A stretch of DNA of 64,000 nucleotides from RUG11237 sp050874665 (GCA_050874665.1 JBNMLC010000002.1:124001-188000); one strand, 5' to 3'. Counted from the stretch's first letter, positions 17,431 through 25,843 are shown. Translations and numbers: made by a program. Notes: a model not told the origin generated them from the letters alone.

Positions 17431-18657
17431 ATGGGAGAGAACAGAGTAACTATGAGTTTAATCAAACGCTATGTTAGTGTAATGTTAGTTGCTGCACTTG
17501 TTTTAACTGGAATTCAGTTACCAACAATGGTATCAGCAGCAGGAAGTGGTGCGTCAGCAACATCGGAAACACCGGAAACACCGGAAACACCGGCAACACC
17601 TACAAGAACACCAGAAAAACCAACCGTAACAGTGGCACCTACAAGAACACCAGAAAAACCAACCGTAACAGTAGCACCTACAATAACACCAGATAAACCA
17701 ACCGTAACAGTAGCACCAACAGGTACTGTAACAGTAGCACCAACAGCTACAGTAACAGCAGCACCAACAGCTACAGTAACAGTAACACCAACAGGTACTG
17801 TGACATCTGACGTGCCAACAGTAACAGTAGCACCAACAGGTACTGTAACAGCAGTTCCAACAGCTACAGTAGCTCCAACAAAGGCACCAACAAAGGTACC
17901 AACAAAGGCGCCGACATACAAGAAAGTTAAATCTGTTAAGTTAAACGCTAAGAAAGTAACTGTAGGTACAAAGGCTACATTTACATTAACAGCAACAATT
18001 AACCCAACAGATGCTAAGATTAAGGCTGTAACATGGTCATCAAGCAACAAGAAAGTTGCTACAGTTAACAGCAAAGGTAAAGTAACAGCTAAAAAAGCTG
18101 GTACAGCTAAGATTACAGTAACAACAAAAGATGGTAACAAGAAAGCTACATGTACTGTAGTAGTAAAACCAGGTGTTAAAGTGAAATACAACTTAGCAGG
18201 TGGTAAAAACAACGGATTAAATCCTACATACGTTGCTAAAAATGTTAAGACAAAATTAGCAGCACCAACAAAGAAAGGTTCTACTTTCAAAGGCTGGTAT
18301 GTAAACGGAAAGAAAGTTACAAGCTTAAAAGCTTCTAAGAAAGTTACAGTAACAGCTAAATGGGAAAAAGTTAAAGTGAAAGCAGCAACTCTTAAGAGTG
18401 CAAAGGCTTCAGGAAAGAACATCAAAGTTACACTTGCTAAAGTAAAAGGTGCTAAAGGATATACAGTATCTTATTCTACAAGCAAGAAGTTCACAAAGAA
18501 GACTACAACAACTGTAACAACAAAGAAAACTTCTACAACAATCAAGAACCTTAAGAAAGGTACTTACTATGTAAAAGCTACTGCTTACAAGACTGACTCT
18601 ACAGGAGCAAACGTAAACGGAAAAGCTAGCAAAGTAATTACAGTTAAAATTAAATAA
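17431..18657 (+). CDS. Secreted Thr/Pro-repeat protein with Ig-like and InlB-type domains
   Basis: 408 residues. A signal peptide is clear: positive N terminus, hydrophobic VMLVAALVLTGIQL, and likely cleavage after VSA near residue 37. Residues about 45-165 are a low-complexity Thr/Pro/Val/Ala linker built from TVTVAPT-like units. Then a BIG2/Ig-like domain (TFTLTATINPTDAKI, VTWSSSNKKVATV), an InlB B-repeat/Flg_new unit (TFKGWYVNGKKV, VTAKW) and a C-terminal fibronectin III-like segment. No LPXTG motif is present. The ATG has AAGGAGG nine bases upstream. Codon use is very restricted (ACA, GTA, AAA, GCT), suggesting strong expression. Ligand unknown. Confidence 0.9.
   Translation: MGENRVTMSLIKRYVSVMLVAALVLTGIQLPTMVSAAGSGASATSETPETPETPATPTRTPEKPTVTVAPTRTPEKPTVTVAPTITPDKPTVTVAPTGTVTVAPTATVTAAPTATVTVTPTGTVTSDVPTVTVAPTGTVTAVPTATVAPTKAPTKVPTKAPTYKKVKSVKLNAKKVTVGTKATFTLTATINPTDAKIKAVTWSSSNKKVATVNSKGKVTAKKAGTAKITVTTKDGNKKATCTVVVKPGVKVKYNLAGGKNNGLNPTYVAKNVKTKLAAPTKKGSTFKGWYVNGKKVTSLKASKKVTVTAKWEKVKVKAATLKSAKASGKNIKVTLAKVKGAKGYTVSYSTSKKFTKKTTTTVTTKKTSTTIKNLKKGTYYVKATAYKTDSTGANVNGKASKVITVKIK
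17565..17920 (+). repeat. Tandem degenerate repeats coding TVTVAPT-type units
   Basis: Near-identical coding repeats built from the triplets ACA/GTA/GCA/CCA. Two copies of about 39 bp encode ACxAGAACACCAGAAAAACC-like units around 17608-17700, followed by shorter 21-30 bp units. Such arrays are prone to length change by slippage. Confidence 0.8.
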
Positions 18658-18675
18658 TCATAATTGATTATAATA

Positions 18676-18705
18676 AGGACTACCGCAGTTGCGGTGGTCC
18701 TTTTG
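18676..18705 (+). terminator. Intrinsic terminator of the secreted-protein gene
   Basis: AGGACTACCGCA (18676-18687) pairs with TGCGGTGGTCCT (18690-18701) and is followed by TTTT. Confidence 0.88.
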
Positions 18706-18777
18706 TGTTATTCTGGATATAGTAAGTGTTCCTCAAAACCGGTAAGACCATTTTGTGGGGTAAAGTGAAGAAACATA

Positions 18778-18806
18778 TTGAATTTAAAGGTCAGAAAGCT
18801 TATAAT
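18778..18806 (+). promoter_or_regulatory. Sigma-A promoter of trpS
   Basis: TTGAAT (18778-18783), 17 bp, TATAAT (18801-18806). The leader to 18879 is about 65 nt, too short for a T-box. Confidence 0.75.
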
Positions 18807-18878
18807 GAAAAAAGAATTTAATATATAAATTGATAGAAAGGACAGCAGCATTTTAAGCTGTAATGACGGAGAAGTATT

Positions 18879-19967
18879 ATGAAGAAAATTATTTTAACAG
18901 GCGATCGCCCAACGGGGAAACTTCATGTAGGACATTATGTGGGTTCCTTAAAGAGAAGGGTTGAGCTGCAGAATTCTGGAGAATATGATGATGTGTATAT
19001 TATGATTGCAGATTCACAGGCATTGACAGATAATGCAGATAACCCGGAAAAGATAAGACAAAATATTATTGAAGTAGCCTTAGATTATCTTGCATGTGGC
19101 TTAGATCCGGAAAAGTCAACTTTATTTATACAGTCCCAGATACCACAGCTTTGTGAATTATCTTTTTACTATATGAATCTTGTAACTGTTTCCAGACTGC
19201 AGCGAAATCCTACCGTAAAGTCAGAAATAAAGCAGCGAAATTTCGAAGCAAGTATACCAGTAGGATTTTTCACTTATCCAATCAGTCAGGCAGCAGATAT
19301 TACGGCTTTCAAAGCAACGGTAGTACCTGTTGGAGAAGATCAGCTTCCGATGTTAGAGCAGACAAAAGAAATTGTGCGTAAATTCAATTCTGTATATGGA
19401 GAAACTTTAGTGGAACCTGAGATTCTTTTGCCTGATAATAAGGCATGTTTAAGATTGCCGGGAATCGATGGAAAAGCAAAAATGAGTAAATCATTAGGAA
19501 ACTGTATTTATTTATCAGAAGAGCCGGAAGATATCAGAAAGAAAGTAATGAGTATGTATACAGACCCGGAACATCTGCGTGTAGAGGATCCTGGAAAATT
19601 AGAAGGAAATACAGTATTTATTTATTTGGATGCATTTTGTAAAGATGAATATTTTGCAGAATTTCTTCCGGAATATAGCTGCTTAGATGAACTGAAAGCA
19701 CATTATACCAGAGGTGGTCTTGGTGACGTGAAAGTGAAGAAATTCCTGAATTCTGTGCTTCAGGCAGAATTAGAGCCAGTGAGAAACAGAAGAAAAGAGT
19801 ATCAGAGAGATATAGAATATGTATATGATATCTTGAAAAAGGGAAGCGAAAAGGCAGAAAGAACTGCGGCTCAGACCTTAGCAGATGTGAAAAACAGCAT
19901 GAAAATTAATTATTTCGAAGATAAAGAACTCATAAGCGGTCAGAAAAAGAAATACGAAGAAAAATAA
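18879..19967 (+). CDS. trpS: Tryptophan--tRNA ligase
   Basis: Class I aminoacyl-tRNA synthetase charging tRNA-Trp. The HIGH-type motif is in GDRPTGKLHVGHYVGSLK at residues 8-25, and the KMSKS motif in GKAKMSKSLGN at about residues 200-210. PVGFFTYPISQAADI and VPVGEDQLPMLEQT are tryptophan-site blocks. 362 residues, slightly longer than the usual 330-340. It sits 20 bp before a CDF transporter and is probably co-transcribed with it. Confidence 0.96.
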   Translation: MKKIILTGDRPTGKLHVGHYVGSLKRRVELQNSGEYDDVYIMIADSQALTDNADNPEKIRQNIIEVALDYLACGLDPEKSTLFIQSQIPQLCELSFYYMNLVTVSRLQRNPTVKSEIKQRNFEASIPVGFFTYPISQAADITAFKATVVPVGEDQLPMLEQTKEIVRKFNSVYGETLVEPEILLPDNKACLRLPGIDGKAKMSKSLGNCIYLSEEPEDIRKKVMSMYTDPEHLRVEDPGKLEGNTVFIYLDAFCKDEYFAEFLPEYSCLDELKAHYTRGGLGDVKVKKFLNSVLQAELEPVRNRRKEYQRDIEYVYDILKKGSEKAERTAAQTLADVKNSMKINYFEDKELISGQKKKYEEK

Positions 19968-19987
19968 GAAAAAGGGTATAGAGTTTC

Positions 19988-21154
19988 ATGATTTCATTAC
20001 TTTCAAAGGTATTTATTAAGGAAAATGGAGAAATTAACGGGCAGATTCGAAAGGCATACGGCAGCTTATGTAGTGTTGTGGGAATTTTTTTGAATGTTCT
20101 ATTGTTTGCCATTAAATACTTTGCCGGAACGCTCAGTGGTTCTATTGCCATTACCGCTGATGCATTTAACAATCTATCCGATGCGGGTTCCTCCTTTATT
20201 ACCCTGGTTGGATTTTGGTATGCAGAAAAGAAGCCGGATTTAGAACACCCTTTTGGACATGGAAGGTTTGAGTATGTGTCAGGCTTTGTTGTATCAATAC
20301 TGATTCTTCTCATGGGGGCAGAGCTGTTAAAATCATCTGTTGACAAGATAATTCATCCGCAGTCGATTGATACGGGAAATATTGCATTATTGATTCTTGT
20401 AATTTCGATTGCAGTGAAGGTTTATATGGCATTTTATAACAAAAGAATTGGAAAAAGAATTGGTTCCGCTGCAATGGAAGCAACCTCGCTGGACAGTCTG
20501 AGTGATACCGTTGCGACTACTTTGGTGTTGGTTTCTATGTTAGTAATGCGGTTTACGGGATTTAACATGGATGGAATCTGCGGTGTTTTTGTTGCGGTGT
20601 TTATTCTATATGCCGGTTATAGTGCGGCAAAAGAAACTATTAGCCCGTTACTTGGAAAAGTTCCGGAACCGGAATTTGTAGAACAAATACAACAAATTGT
20701 GATGGCGCACGAAGGAATTTTGGGTACACATGATTTAATTGTTCATGACTACGGACCGGGGAGGCTTATGATTTCTCTGCATGCAGAAGTACCGGGAAAT
20801 GGGGATATATTTGTATTGCACGATAAAATAGACTTAATTGAGCGCGAGTTGAAGGAAAAGCTTGGCTGTGAGGCTGTGATACATATGGATCCTGTGGAAG
20901 TGGATAATGAGGTAATCAATGAAGTTAAAAAGCATGTGGCAGAGCAGTTAAAGAATATTGAAGAAACATTAACCATACATGATTTTCGTATGGTAACGGG
21001 ACCATCGCATACGAATTTGATTTTTGATATTGTAGTTCCCTACAACATAAAATTCTCCGATCAGGAAATGATAGAGCAGGTACAGCAGCAAGTAAGACAA
21101 TTAGACGCAACATACCATGCAGTTGTAAATATAGACAAGTCATACATAAAATAG
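19988..21154 (+). CDS. Cation diffusion facilitator (CDF) metal transporter
   Basis: Divalent-metal/proton antiporter of the CDF (FieF/MMT1) family. The metal site in the second helix is ITADAFNNLSDAGSSF (Asp, Asn, Asp spacing), followed by HPFGHGRFEYVSGFVVS. A second Asp pair is TSLDSLSDTVATT in TM5. Six hydrophobic segments, then a cytosolic C-terminal domain of about 110 residues with HDYGPG and HMDP. Metal specificity cannot be read safely. Confidence 0.92.
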   Translation: MISLLSKVFIKENGEINGQIRKAYGSLCSVVGIFLNVLLFAIKYFAGTLSGSIAITADAFNNLSDAGSSFITLVGFWYAEKKPDLEHPFGHGRFEYVSGFVVSILILLMGAELLKSSVDKIIHPQSIDTGNIALLILVISIAVKVYMAFYNKRIGKRIGSAAMEATSLDSLSDTVATTLVLVSMLVMRFTGFNMDGICGVFVAVFILYAGYSAAKETISPLLGKVPEPEFVEQIQQIVMAHEGILGTHDLIVHDYGPGRLMISLHAEVPGNGDIFVLHDKIDLIERELKEKLGCEAVIHMDPVEVDNEVINEVKKHVAEQLKNIEETLTIHDFRMVTGPSHTNLIFDIVVPYNIKFSDQEMIEQVQQQVRQLDATYHAVVNIDKSYIK

Positions 21155-21180
21155 AGAAGAATTATATAAAAAGCGAAAAA

Positions 21181-21215
21181 GAGGACTGTTTGCCGTAAGG
21201 TGAGCAGTTTTCTTT
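21181..21215 (+). terminator. Intrinsic terminator after the CDF gene
   Basis: GAGGACTGTTTGCC, loop GTAA, GGTGAGCAGTTTTC (14 pairs with G-U wobbles), then TTTT. Confidence 0.8.
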
Positions 21216-21222
21216 TCTAAAG

Positions 21223-21271
21223 GGGTTAGGGTGTTGAAAGGTGGAAGAATGACCTTTTGACACTCTAATCC
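21223..21271. repeat. 20-bp inverted repeat of unknown role upstream of the sigma-factor gene
   Basis: Arms 21223-21242 and 21252-21271 pair over 20 positions, four of them G-U wobbles, with a nine-base loop GGAAGAATG. It follows the CDF terminator directly. There is no immediate T-tract on the plus strand, so it is not an obvious terminator. It could be an operator, a small RNA or a leader element. Confidence 0.6.
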
Positions 21272-21349
21272 TAAAATAAAAATTTTTAAAATTTGAAGAA
21301 AATTGAAAAGATAAATCGTTATAGTAAATGAAAGCTTTCGACGAAGGAG

Positions 21350-21895
21350 GTGGGTAAAATCGATTCCCCGAAATTTTTAATAAGTTTAATTGAAAATTAT
21401 CAAAATTTAGTGTTTTCTATCTGCTATAAAATAACAAAAGACTATTTTGCAGCAGAAGATTTAACACAGGAAACGTTTCTATCTGCCTTTCAACATAAAG
21501 ACAGCTTTACCGGAGGCAACGAGAAAGCATGGATTGCAAAAATAGCTACCAACAAAAGCATTGATTATATGAATCAGGCGGGGCGCCGAATGGTACCGAC
21601 AGAGGAAACAGATATGGAACAGTATAAATCAAAGCTTGGAGTGCCGGAAAAGGAAATACTTGACAGTGATTTTAGGCAAAATTTAAAGAAACACTGTGAG
21701 AGCTTGTCCCCACCGTATGATGAAATTGCTTATCTGTTTTTTTATGAGGAGAAAAAACCAAAAGAAATCGCAGAACTATTACAAAAAAATGTAAAAACAA
21801 TTCAAACGCAGATATATCGAGCGAGAAGTACGTTGAAAAAGATTTATGAAAAGGAAAGGGCGGGTGAAAAAGATGAAAAAAGAGTATTTTTCTGA
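21350..21895 (+). CDS. ECF-type RNA polymerase sigma factor
   Basis: Sigma-70 family group 4. Region 2 is VFSICYKITKDYFAAEDLTQETFL (residues about 17-40) and region 4 is FFYEEKKPKEIAELLQKNVKTIQTQIYRARSTLKK (about 130-164; both described here as regions). 181 residues. The start is odd: the in-frame GTG at 21350 uses the last G of the AAGGAGG (21344-21350), leaving no spacer; no ATG occurs in frame nearby, but an ATC at 21359 stands eight bases away. It is followed with overlap by a membrane anti-sigma candidate. Confidence 0.88.
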   Translation: MGKIDSPKFLISLIENYQNLVFSICYKITKDYFAAEDLTQETFLSAFQHKDSFTGGNEKAWIAKIATNKSIDYMNQAGRRMVPTEETDMEQYKSKLGVPEKEILDSDFRQNLKKHCESLSPPYDEIAYLFFYEEKKPKEIAELLQKNVKTIQTQIYRARSTLKKIYEKERAGEKDEKRVFF

Positions 21896-22244
21896 AGAAG
21901 AATTGGAAGCATTTTTGAATGAAGTAGAGGAACATGATATGCATGAAGCACCATTCTATTTAAAGCAGGAGATAATGAAACAGGCATTTTTGAACGGTAA
22001 CGTTTATGAAGGAAAGTTAAGTAAGATGCAGAAAAGGAAGTGGATTATATATAACTGTAAGGTGGCGCTTGCCGGTGCAGCAGCGATTTTCTTATTGTTT
22101 TCACTCCCAATCGGCGAATGGCAGATGCAAAAAGATGATGTTAATACAATAAACCGCGTAACCGATTGTATTGGTTTGAAATCAGAAGGGATTTGCAATG
22201 TGCTTTCTGACATATCGGATAAGATAATTATAGATTATAAGTAA
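21873..22244 (+). CDS. Putative membrane-anchored anti-sigma factor
   Basis: 123 residues from the ATG at 21873, overlapping the sigma gene by 23 bases. A longer frame starts at 21846, but MKKEYFSEEELEAFL looks like the natural N terminus. A cytosolic helical region of about 65 residues is followed by one membrane segment (LAGAAAIFLLFSLPI) and about 45 outer residues. The size, topology and gene order fit an anti-sigma factor for the upstream ECF sigma, but there is no recognisable zinc (ZAS) motif, so the role is inferred. Confidence 0.6.
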   Translation: MKKEYFSEEELEAFLNEVEEHDMHEAPFYLKQEIMKQAFLNGNVYEGKLSKMQKRKWIIYNCKVALAGAAAIFLLFSLPIGEWQMQKDDVNTINRVTDCIGLKSEGICNVLSDISDKIIIDYK

Positions 22245-22276
22245 AAGTTTTTTAGCGAAGAAAGTGAGGAATAAAA

Positions 22277-22825
22277 ATGAAACGAAAAAAGAGTAGATTT
22301 TTAAGCTTTTTATTATCCTTTTTGCCGGGTTGTACGGAGATGTATATGGGATTTATGAAAACTGGCATCAGTCTGATGGCAATGTTTTGGGGGCTGATTG
22401 CCATAGCCACACTTTTAAATATAGGAGAAATTATGTTTCTGGTTTTAATTGTATGGTTTTACGGATTCTTTCATGCAAATAATTTGGCAGGACTTGCTCA
22501 GTCAGAGATAGAAATGCTTCAAGATGACTATCTGTTCCATGTAAACAGCCTGGGTAGTGTAGGAGAAAAATTGTCTGGAAGTTATCGAAAAATAGTATCC
22601 ATAGTTTTGATTGTATTAGGCTGCATTCTTTGTATTCGTGGCATTTTTGGAATGATTCGAGGAATACTGCCACATGTTATTATTGAAATGTATTATATGA
22701 TTGGACATTATCTTCCACAGTTAATTGTAGGTGTAGGTATTGTAGCGATTGGTCTTACCATGATAAAAGGAAAAAAGCAGGAATTACTGGAGGAGTTTGA
22801 TTATGGACGAGAAGAAGACAATTAG
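22277..22825 (+). CDS. TM2-like polytopic membrane protein
   Basis: 182 residues. The N-terminal FLLSFLPGCTEMYMGFMKTGIS is like TM2-domain proteins (Pro-Gly turn and Gly-rich first helix). Two further hydrophobic pairs occur at about 35-60 and 110-165. No catalytic motif is seen. It is the third gene of the sigma/anti-sigma cassette, and its end overlaps the next gene by 23 bases, so it is probably a target or sensor of that regulon. Confidence 0.7.
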   Translation: MKRKKSRFLSFLLSFLPGCTEMYMGFMKTGISLMAMFWGLIAIATLLNIGEIMFLVLIVWFYGFFHANNLAGLAQSEIEMLQDDYLFHVNSLGSVGEKLSGSYRKIVSIVLIVLGCILCIRGIFGMIRGILPHVIIEMYYMIGHYLPQLIVGVGIVAIGLTMIKGKKQELLEEFDYGREEDN

Positions 22826-23117
22826 AGTACACAGAGTAGGAAGCATTAGTTTTGGCTGTGTATTGGTGGTTTTCGGAGTTTTATGTCTGCTTCATGGACT
22901 GATACCGGCATTTAGTTACCAGCTTATTTTTCATTTATGGCCTTGTGTTTTGATTATATTAGGAATTGAGGTTTTAGCTGCTTCTGCGAAGGGTACTACA
23001 AAATTTGTATATGATAAGACAGCAGTAGTATTAATGTTTTTCGTAACTATTTTTGCAATGTGCTTAGCGGGGTTAGATTTTACTATGGAACACTGCAAAT
23101 ATTGGATACAGATATAG
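22803..23117 (+). CDS. LiaI/LiaF-like (DUF5668-type) membrane protein
   Basis: 104 residues. The layout IGSISFGCVLVVFGVLCLL-HG, then FHLWPCVLIILGIEVL, then a third hydrophobic helix resembles the LiaI/LiaF transmembrane region seen in cell-envelope stress operons (the first stretch reads VGSISFGCVLVVFGVL in this protein). The ATG at 22803 has GGAGGAG seven bases upstream, while an in-frame TTG at 22797 is too close. It suggests that the sigma cassette answers envelope stress. Confidence 0.65.
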   Translation: MDEKKTIRVHRVGSISFGCVLVVFGVLCLLHGLIPAFSYQLIFHLWPCVLIILGIEVLAASAKGTTKFVYDKTAVVLMFFVTIFAMCLAGLDFTMEHCKYWIQI

Positions 23118-23144
23118 GGAAATTCAGGTTAAATTCATACAATG

Positions 23145-23193
23145 AATCCCTCATGCATACATTATAAAGACAATGTGTGTATGAGGGATTTTT
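23145..23193 (+). terminator. 19-bp hairpin with T5: terminator and possible SD-sequestering structure before spoIIID
   Basis: Arm 23145-23163 pairs with 23172-23190 (19 pairs, two G-U), with an eight-base loop and TTTTT at 23189-23193. The 3' arm contains GAGGG (23183-23187 region), the only plausible ribosome-binding site for spoIIID at 23199. It may end transcription of the upstream cassette and also control spoIIID translation. Confidence 0.75.
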
Positions 23194-23198
23194 ATATC

Positions 23199-23462
23199 AT
23201 GAAAGGATATATAGAAGAACGTGCGGTAGATGTTGCAAAGTATATTATAGAAGAGAATGCTACAGTAAGACAGGCAGCAAAACGCTTTGGAATCAGTAAG
23301 AGTACAGTACATAAAGACATTACAGAACGTTTGCGACGCATTAATCCGGCACTTGCCAGAGAAACACGGAAAGTGCTTGATTTAAATAAATCTGAGCGGC
23401 ATATCCGTGGTGGCTTGGCAACAAAAGAGAAGTATCTTCATCAGGCAAATTACAAGCGGTGA
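23199..23462 (+). CDS. spoIIID: Stage III sporulation DNA-binding protein SpoIIID
   Basis: Sporulation regulator that reprograms mother-cell gene expression together with sigma-E and sigma-K. I use the ATG at 23199 because KGYIEERAVDVAKYIIEE aligns with the known SpoIIID N terminus; a frame from 23142 would add 19 unrelated residues and run through the hairpin. The helix-turn-helix is TVRQAAKRFGISKSTVHKDI at residues 23-42. The C-terminal RHIRGGLATKEKY is also conserved. 87 residues. Confidence 0.94.
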   Translation: MKGYIEERAVDVAKYIIEENATVRQAAKRFGISKSTVHKDITERLRRINPALARETRKVLDLNKSERHIRGGLATKEKYLHQANYKR

Positions 23463-23554
23463 CATTGGGAAGTGCCTGTAAAAATAAGCTGCTGTCAAAA
23501 GTCTGGCAGCGGCAAAAATGATTATAAGTTCAACTGCTTTGTGAATAGAAAGAA

Positions 23555-23605
23555 AAGGAGCCAATCCATTTCTCTTCCGTCAGGAATTGAAATGATGGCT
23601 CCTTT
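23555..23605 (+). terminator. Terminator after spoIIID
   Basis: AAGGAGCCA (23555-23563) pairs with TGGCTCCTT (23596-23604), with an inner CATTTC/GAAATG stem. A T-rich tail follows. The rest of 23463-23751 holds nothing else that I can support. Confidence 0.75.
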
Positions 23606-23751
23606 GCCTGTTTTTCATAGCTTTTTTTGTGTTTAGGTAGAAAGAGGACTTTTACAAAATTGCATGCAAAGAACAAAAAGGCTGGGAAAGAAAGAAATTC
23701 TATGATAGAATGGAGAGAAGTTGTATCGTAGAAAGAAAGGAAAGAATCAAT

Positions 23752-23979
23752 ATGAATCCAATGACAATTATGAAAATAAAGCAATCTATCAACACTTTTT
23801 CTGCAAATCACCCAAAGTTTGTATTGTTTTTAAAAAATACGTTTTCAAATGAGATAGAACCGGGAACGGTCATTGAAATCAGTATACAACGTCCGGGAAT
23901 GGAGAAAATAACGACGAATATGAAAGTGCAGCAGTCGGATTTGGATTTGGTGGAAAGCCTAAAGAAAATTAAAATGTAA
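23752..23979 (+). CDS. Small hypothetical protein (75 aa)
   Basis: Not recognised. The start at ATG 23752 has AAGGA about 12 bases upstream; longer versions to 23710 lack a site. The sequence NPMTIMKIKQSINTFSANHP, then FLKNTFSNEIEPGTVIEISI, has alternating helix/strand character and is soluble. It is followed by a promoter for the glycosyltransferase genes, so it is likely its own unit. Confidence 0.6.
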   Translation: MNPMTIMKIKQSINTFSANHPKFVLFLKNTFSNEIEPGTVIEISIQRPGMEKITTNMKVQQSDLDLVESLKKIKM

Positions 23980-24003
23980 AACAGGAAGTTAGTTGCATAG
24001 AAC

Positions 24004-24032
24004 TTGCACTTTCCAAAAAAACGATATATAAT
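24004..24032 (+). promoter_or_regulatory. Sigma-A promoter of the glycosyltransferase/acyltransferase operon
   Basis: TTGCAC (24004-24009), 17 bp, TATAAT (24027-24032), 33 bp before the first gene. Confidence 0.75.
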
Positions 24033-24064
24033 AATTTAACTATGAATAAACAATAGGAGAAATC

Positions 24065-24901
24065 ATGATTCATATACTTTTATGTGGAAATGCAGGGGTC
24101 TTTGATGGAGCATTAACACAGTTAATATCTATTACAAACAGAACAAATGAGGCGGTTTGCTGTTATATTATGACTATGAATTTGCAGCGTCTTCGTGAGG
24201 ATTTTACCAGCATATCAGATGAGCAGGTTGCATTTTTGAATCAGGTAGTAAAATCAAAGAATCCAAAACATCAAGTGATTAAGTTAGATGTAACGCGTGT
24301 GTATGAGGAAGAATTTCATGGCTGTGTCAATGAAAGTGCTTATTGTACTCCTTATACATTGCTTCGTCTTCTGGCAGATAAAGTAGAGGATATGCCGGAT
24401 AAGCTGCTGTATTTAGACATCGACATTATGGCAGGGGCTGACATTGCTAAATTGTATCATATAGATGTTACGGATTATGAGTATGCGGCAGTAAAGGAAA
24501 AGTATGGGTGCTGGCTCATACGTCCGGATTATATTAATGCAGGAATGCTTTTATTGAATATGAAAAAAATTCGCGAAACAGGATTGTTAAAAAAAGCACG
24601 AAACCTGATAAAACGTCGAAAACTTTTGTTTGCAGATCAGAGTGCTATTTTTCTGGCTACCAGCAAAAAGCTTTTGCTGCCAAGAATATTTAATGAACAG
24701 TCTAAGTTTAACAGGAAGGATACTGTGATCTGTCATTTCTGCAAGCGGCTCATGTTTCGTCCATACCCCCATACTGAAAATTACAAACAATGGCAGATAG
24801 AGGAAATTCATAAATATTTGAAATGCCATGCATTTGATGAAGACTTGAATGAATATTTAGTATGGAAGGATAAATATTATAAAGAAAAGGAAAGTGAATA
24901 G
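24065..24901 (+). CDS. Family 8 glycosyltransferase
   Basis: 278 residues. The GT8 Asp-x-Asp metal/nucleotide-sugar motif is KLLYLDIDIMAGADIAKLYH at about residue 120, and DYINAGMLLLNMKKIRE is the second conserved block. No membrane segment. The acceptor is unknown; members of the family act on lipopolysaccharide, teichoic acid or glycoproteins. The gene overlaps the next GT8 by eight bases. Confidence 0.88.
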   Translation: MIHILLCGNAGVFDGALTQLISITNRTNEAVCCYIMTMNLQRLREDFTSISDEQVAFLNQVVKSKNPKHQVIKLDVTRVYEEEFHGCVNESAYCTPYTLLRLLADKVEDMPDKLLYLDIDIMAGADIAKLYHIDVTDYEYAAVKEKYGCWLIRPDYINAGMLLLNMKKIRETGLLKKARNLIKRRKLLFADQSAIFLATSKKLLLPRIFNEQSKFNRKDTVICHFCKRLMFRPYPHTENYKQWQIEEIHKYLKCHAFDEDLNEYLVWKDKYYKEKESE

Positions 24902-25841
24902 TGAAATGAACCAGAAGGAAAAAGAAATACCGATTTTTTTTGCTGTAGATGATAATTATATGCCATTTTTAGCGGTTTCTTTGCAGTCATTAATCGCAAA
25001 TGCTTCTGCGAAAAATTATTATTCTATTAAGGTACTTCACACAAATATTAGTGCAGAAAATAAGAAAAAAATCAGTAAATATGAGCAACAGAATGTAAAT
25101 ATAGAATTTGTTGATTTAAACTATTATATTGGAAAAATTCAGGATAAATTGTATACAAGAGATTACTATTCTAAAACCACGTATTTTCGCCTGTTTATTC
25201 CGAATCTCTATCCACAATACGATAAGGCTTTGTATTTAGATAGTGATATTGTAATTTTGGATGACATTGCGAAGCTGTATCATACGGATTTGGGTGATCA
25301 TCTGGTGGCAGGAGCACCGGATGATGTAATTCAAAATATTAAAGTATTTCAGGATTATGCAGAGAAAGTGGTTGGGGTTGCAGATTACCATAAATATTTT
25401 AATGCAGGAGTATTACTCATGAATTTAGATGAATTGAGAAAATTCAAGTTTCAGGAGAAGTTTATTTACTCTTTGGAAAAAATAAAATTTGCAGTCGCAC
25501 AGGATCAGGATTATTTAAATCGTTTGTGCAAGGGACGTGTAAAACTGATTGACAGAGGTTGGAATCGTATGCCAATGCCGGATGATAAAATCAAAGAGTC
25601 GGAAATCAAGCTCATTCATTATAATCTTGCATATAAACCGTGGCATTTTGAGGATATTTTATACAAAGAATATTTCTGGAAATATGCAAAACAGACAGAA
25701 TACTTTAATAAGATTATGGAAATCAGGGAAAGTTATACGGAGGAAGACCGCTTTAAAGATATCGAACAGGATAAAAAGCTAAGAAGACTGGCAAAAAAAG
25801 AATCAGATTGTGTCGGGGATGACAGAAAAAGCAGGAGATAG
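24894..25841 (+). CDS. Family 8 glycosyltransferase
   Basis: 315 residues. It contains IFFAVDDNYMPFLAVSLQSL at the N terminus, the Asp-x-Asp in ALYLDSDIVILDDIAKLYH, and YFNAGVLLMNLDELRK. The start is ambiguous: GTG 24894 is 3 bases from AAAAGG, while ATG 24906 has no clear site. It is a paralogue of the preceding gene, and the two may act in sequence on one glycan. The C-terminal tail is Lys/Arg-rich, perhaps for membrane surface contact. Confidence 0.88.
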   Translation: MNSEMNQKEKEIPIFFAVDDNYMPFLAVSLQSLIANASAKNYYSIKVLHTNISAENKKKISKYEQQNVNIEFVDLNYYIGKIQDKLYTRDYYSKTTYFRLFIPNLYPQYDKALYLDSDIVILDDIAKLYHTDLGDHLVAGAPDDVIQNIKVFQDYAEKVVGVADYHKYFNAGVLLMNLDELRKFKFQEKFIYSLEKIKFAVAQDQDYLNRLCKGRVKLIDRGWNRMPMPDDKIKESEIKLIHYNLAYKPWHFEDILYKEYFWKYAKQTEYFNKIMEIRESYTEEDRFKDIEQDKKLRRLAKKESDCVGDDRKSRR

Positions 25842-25843
25842 GC

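Noticed and set aside
17514..18425. 303-codon open frame on the minus strand
   Set aside because: It is the complement of the repetitive ACA/GTA/GCA codons of the secreted protein; its hydrophobic repeat content and lack of a ribosome site mark it as an artefact.
18807..18878. T-box upstream of trpS
   Set aside because: The leader is only about 65 nt and no T-box sequence or antiterminator is seen.
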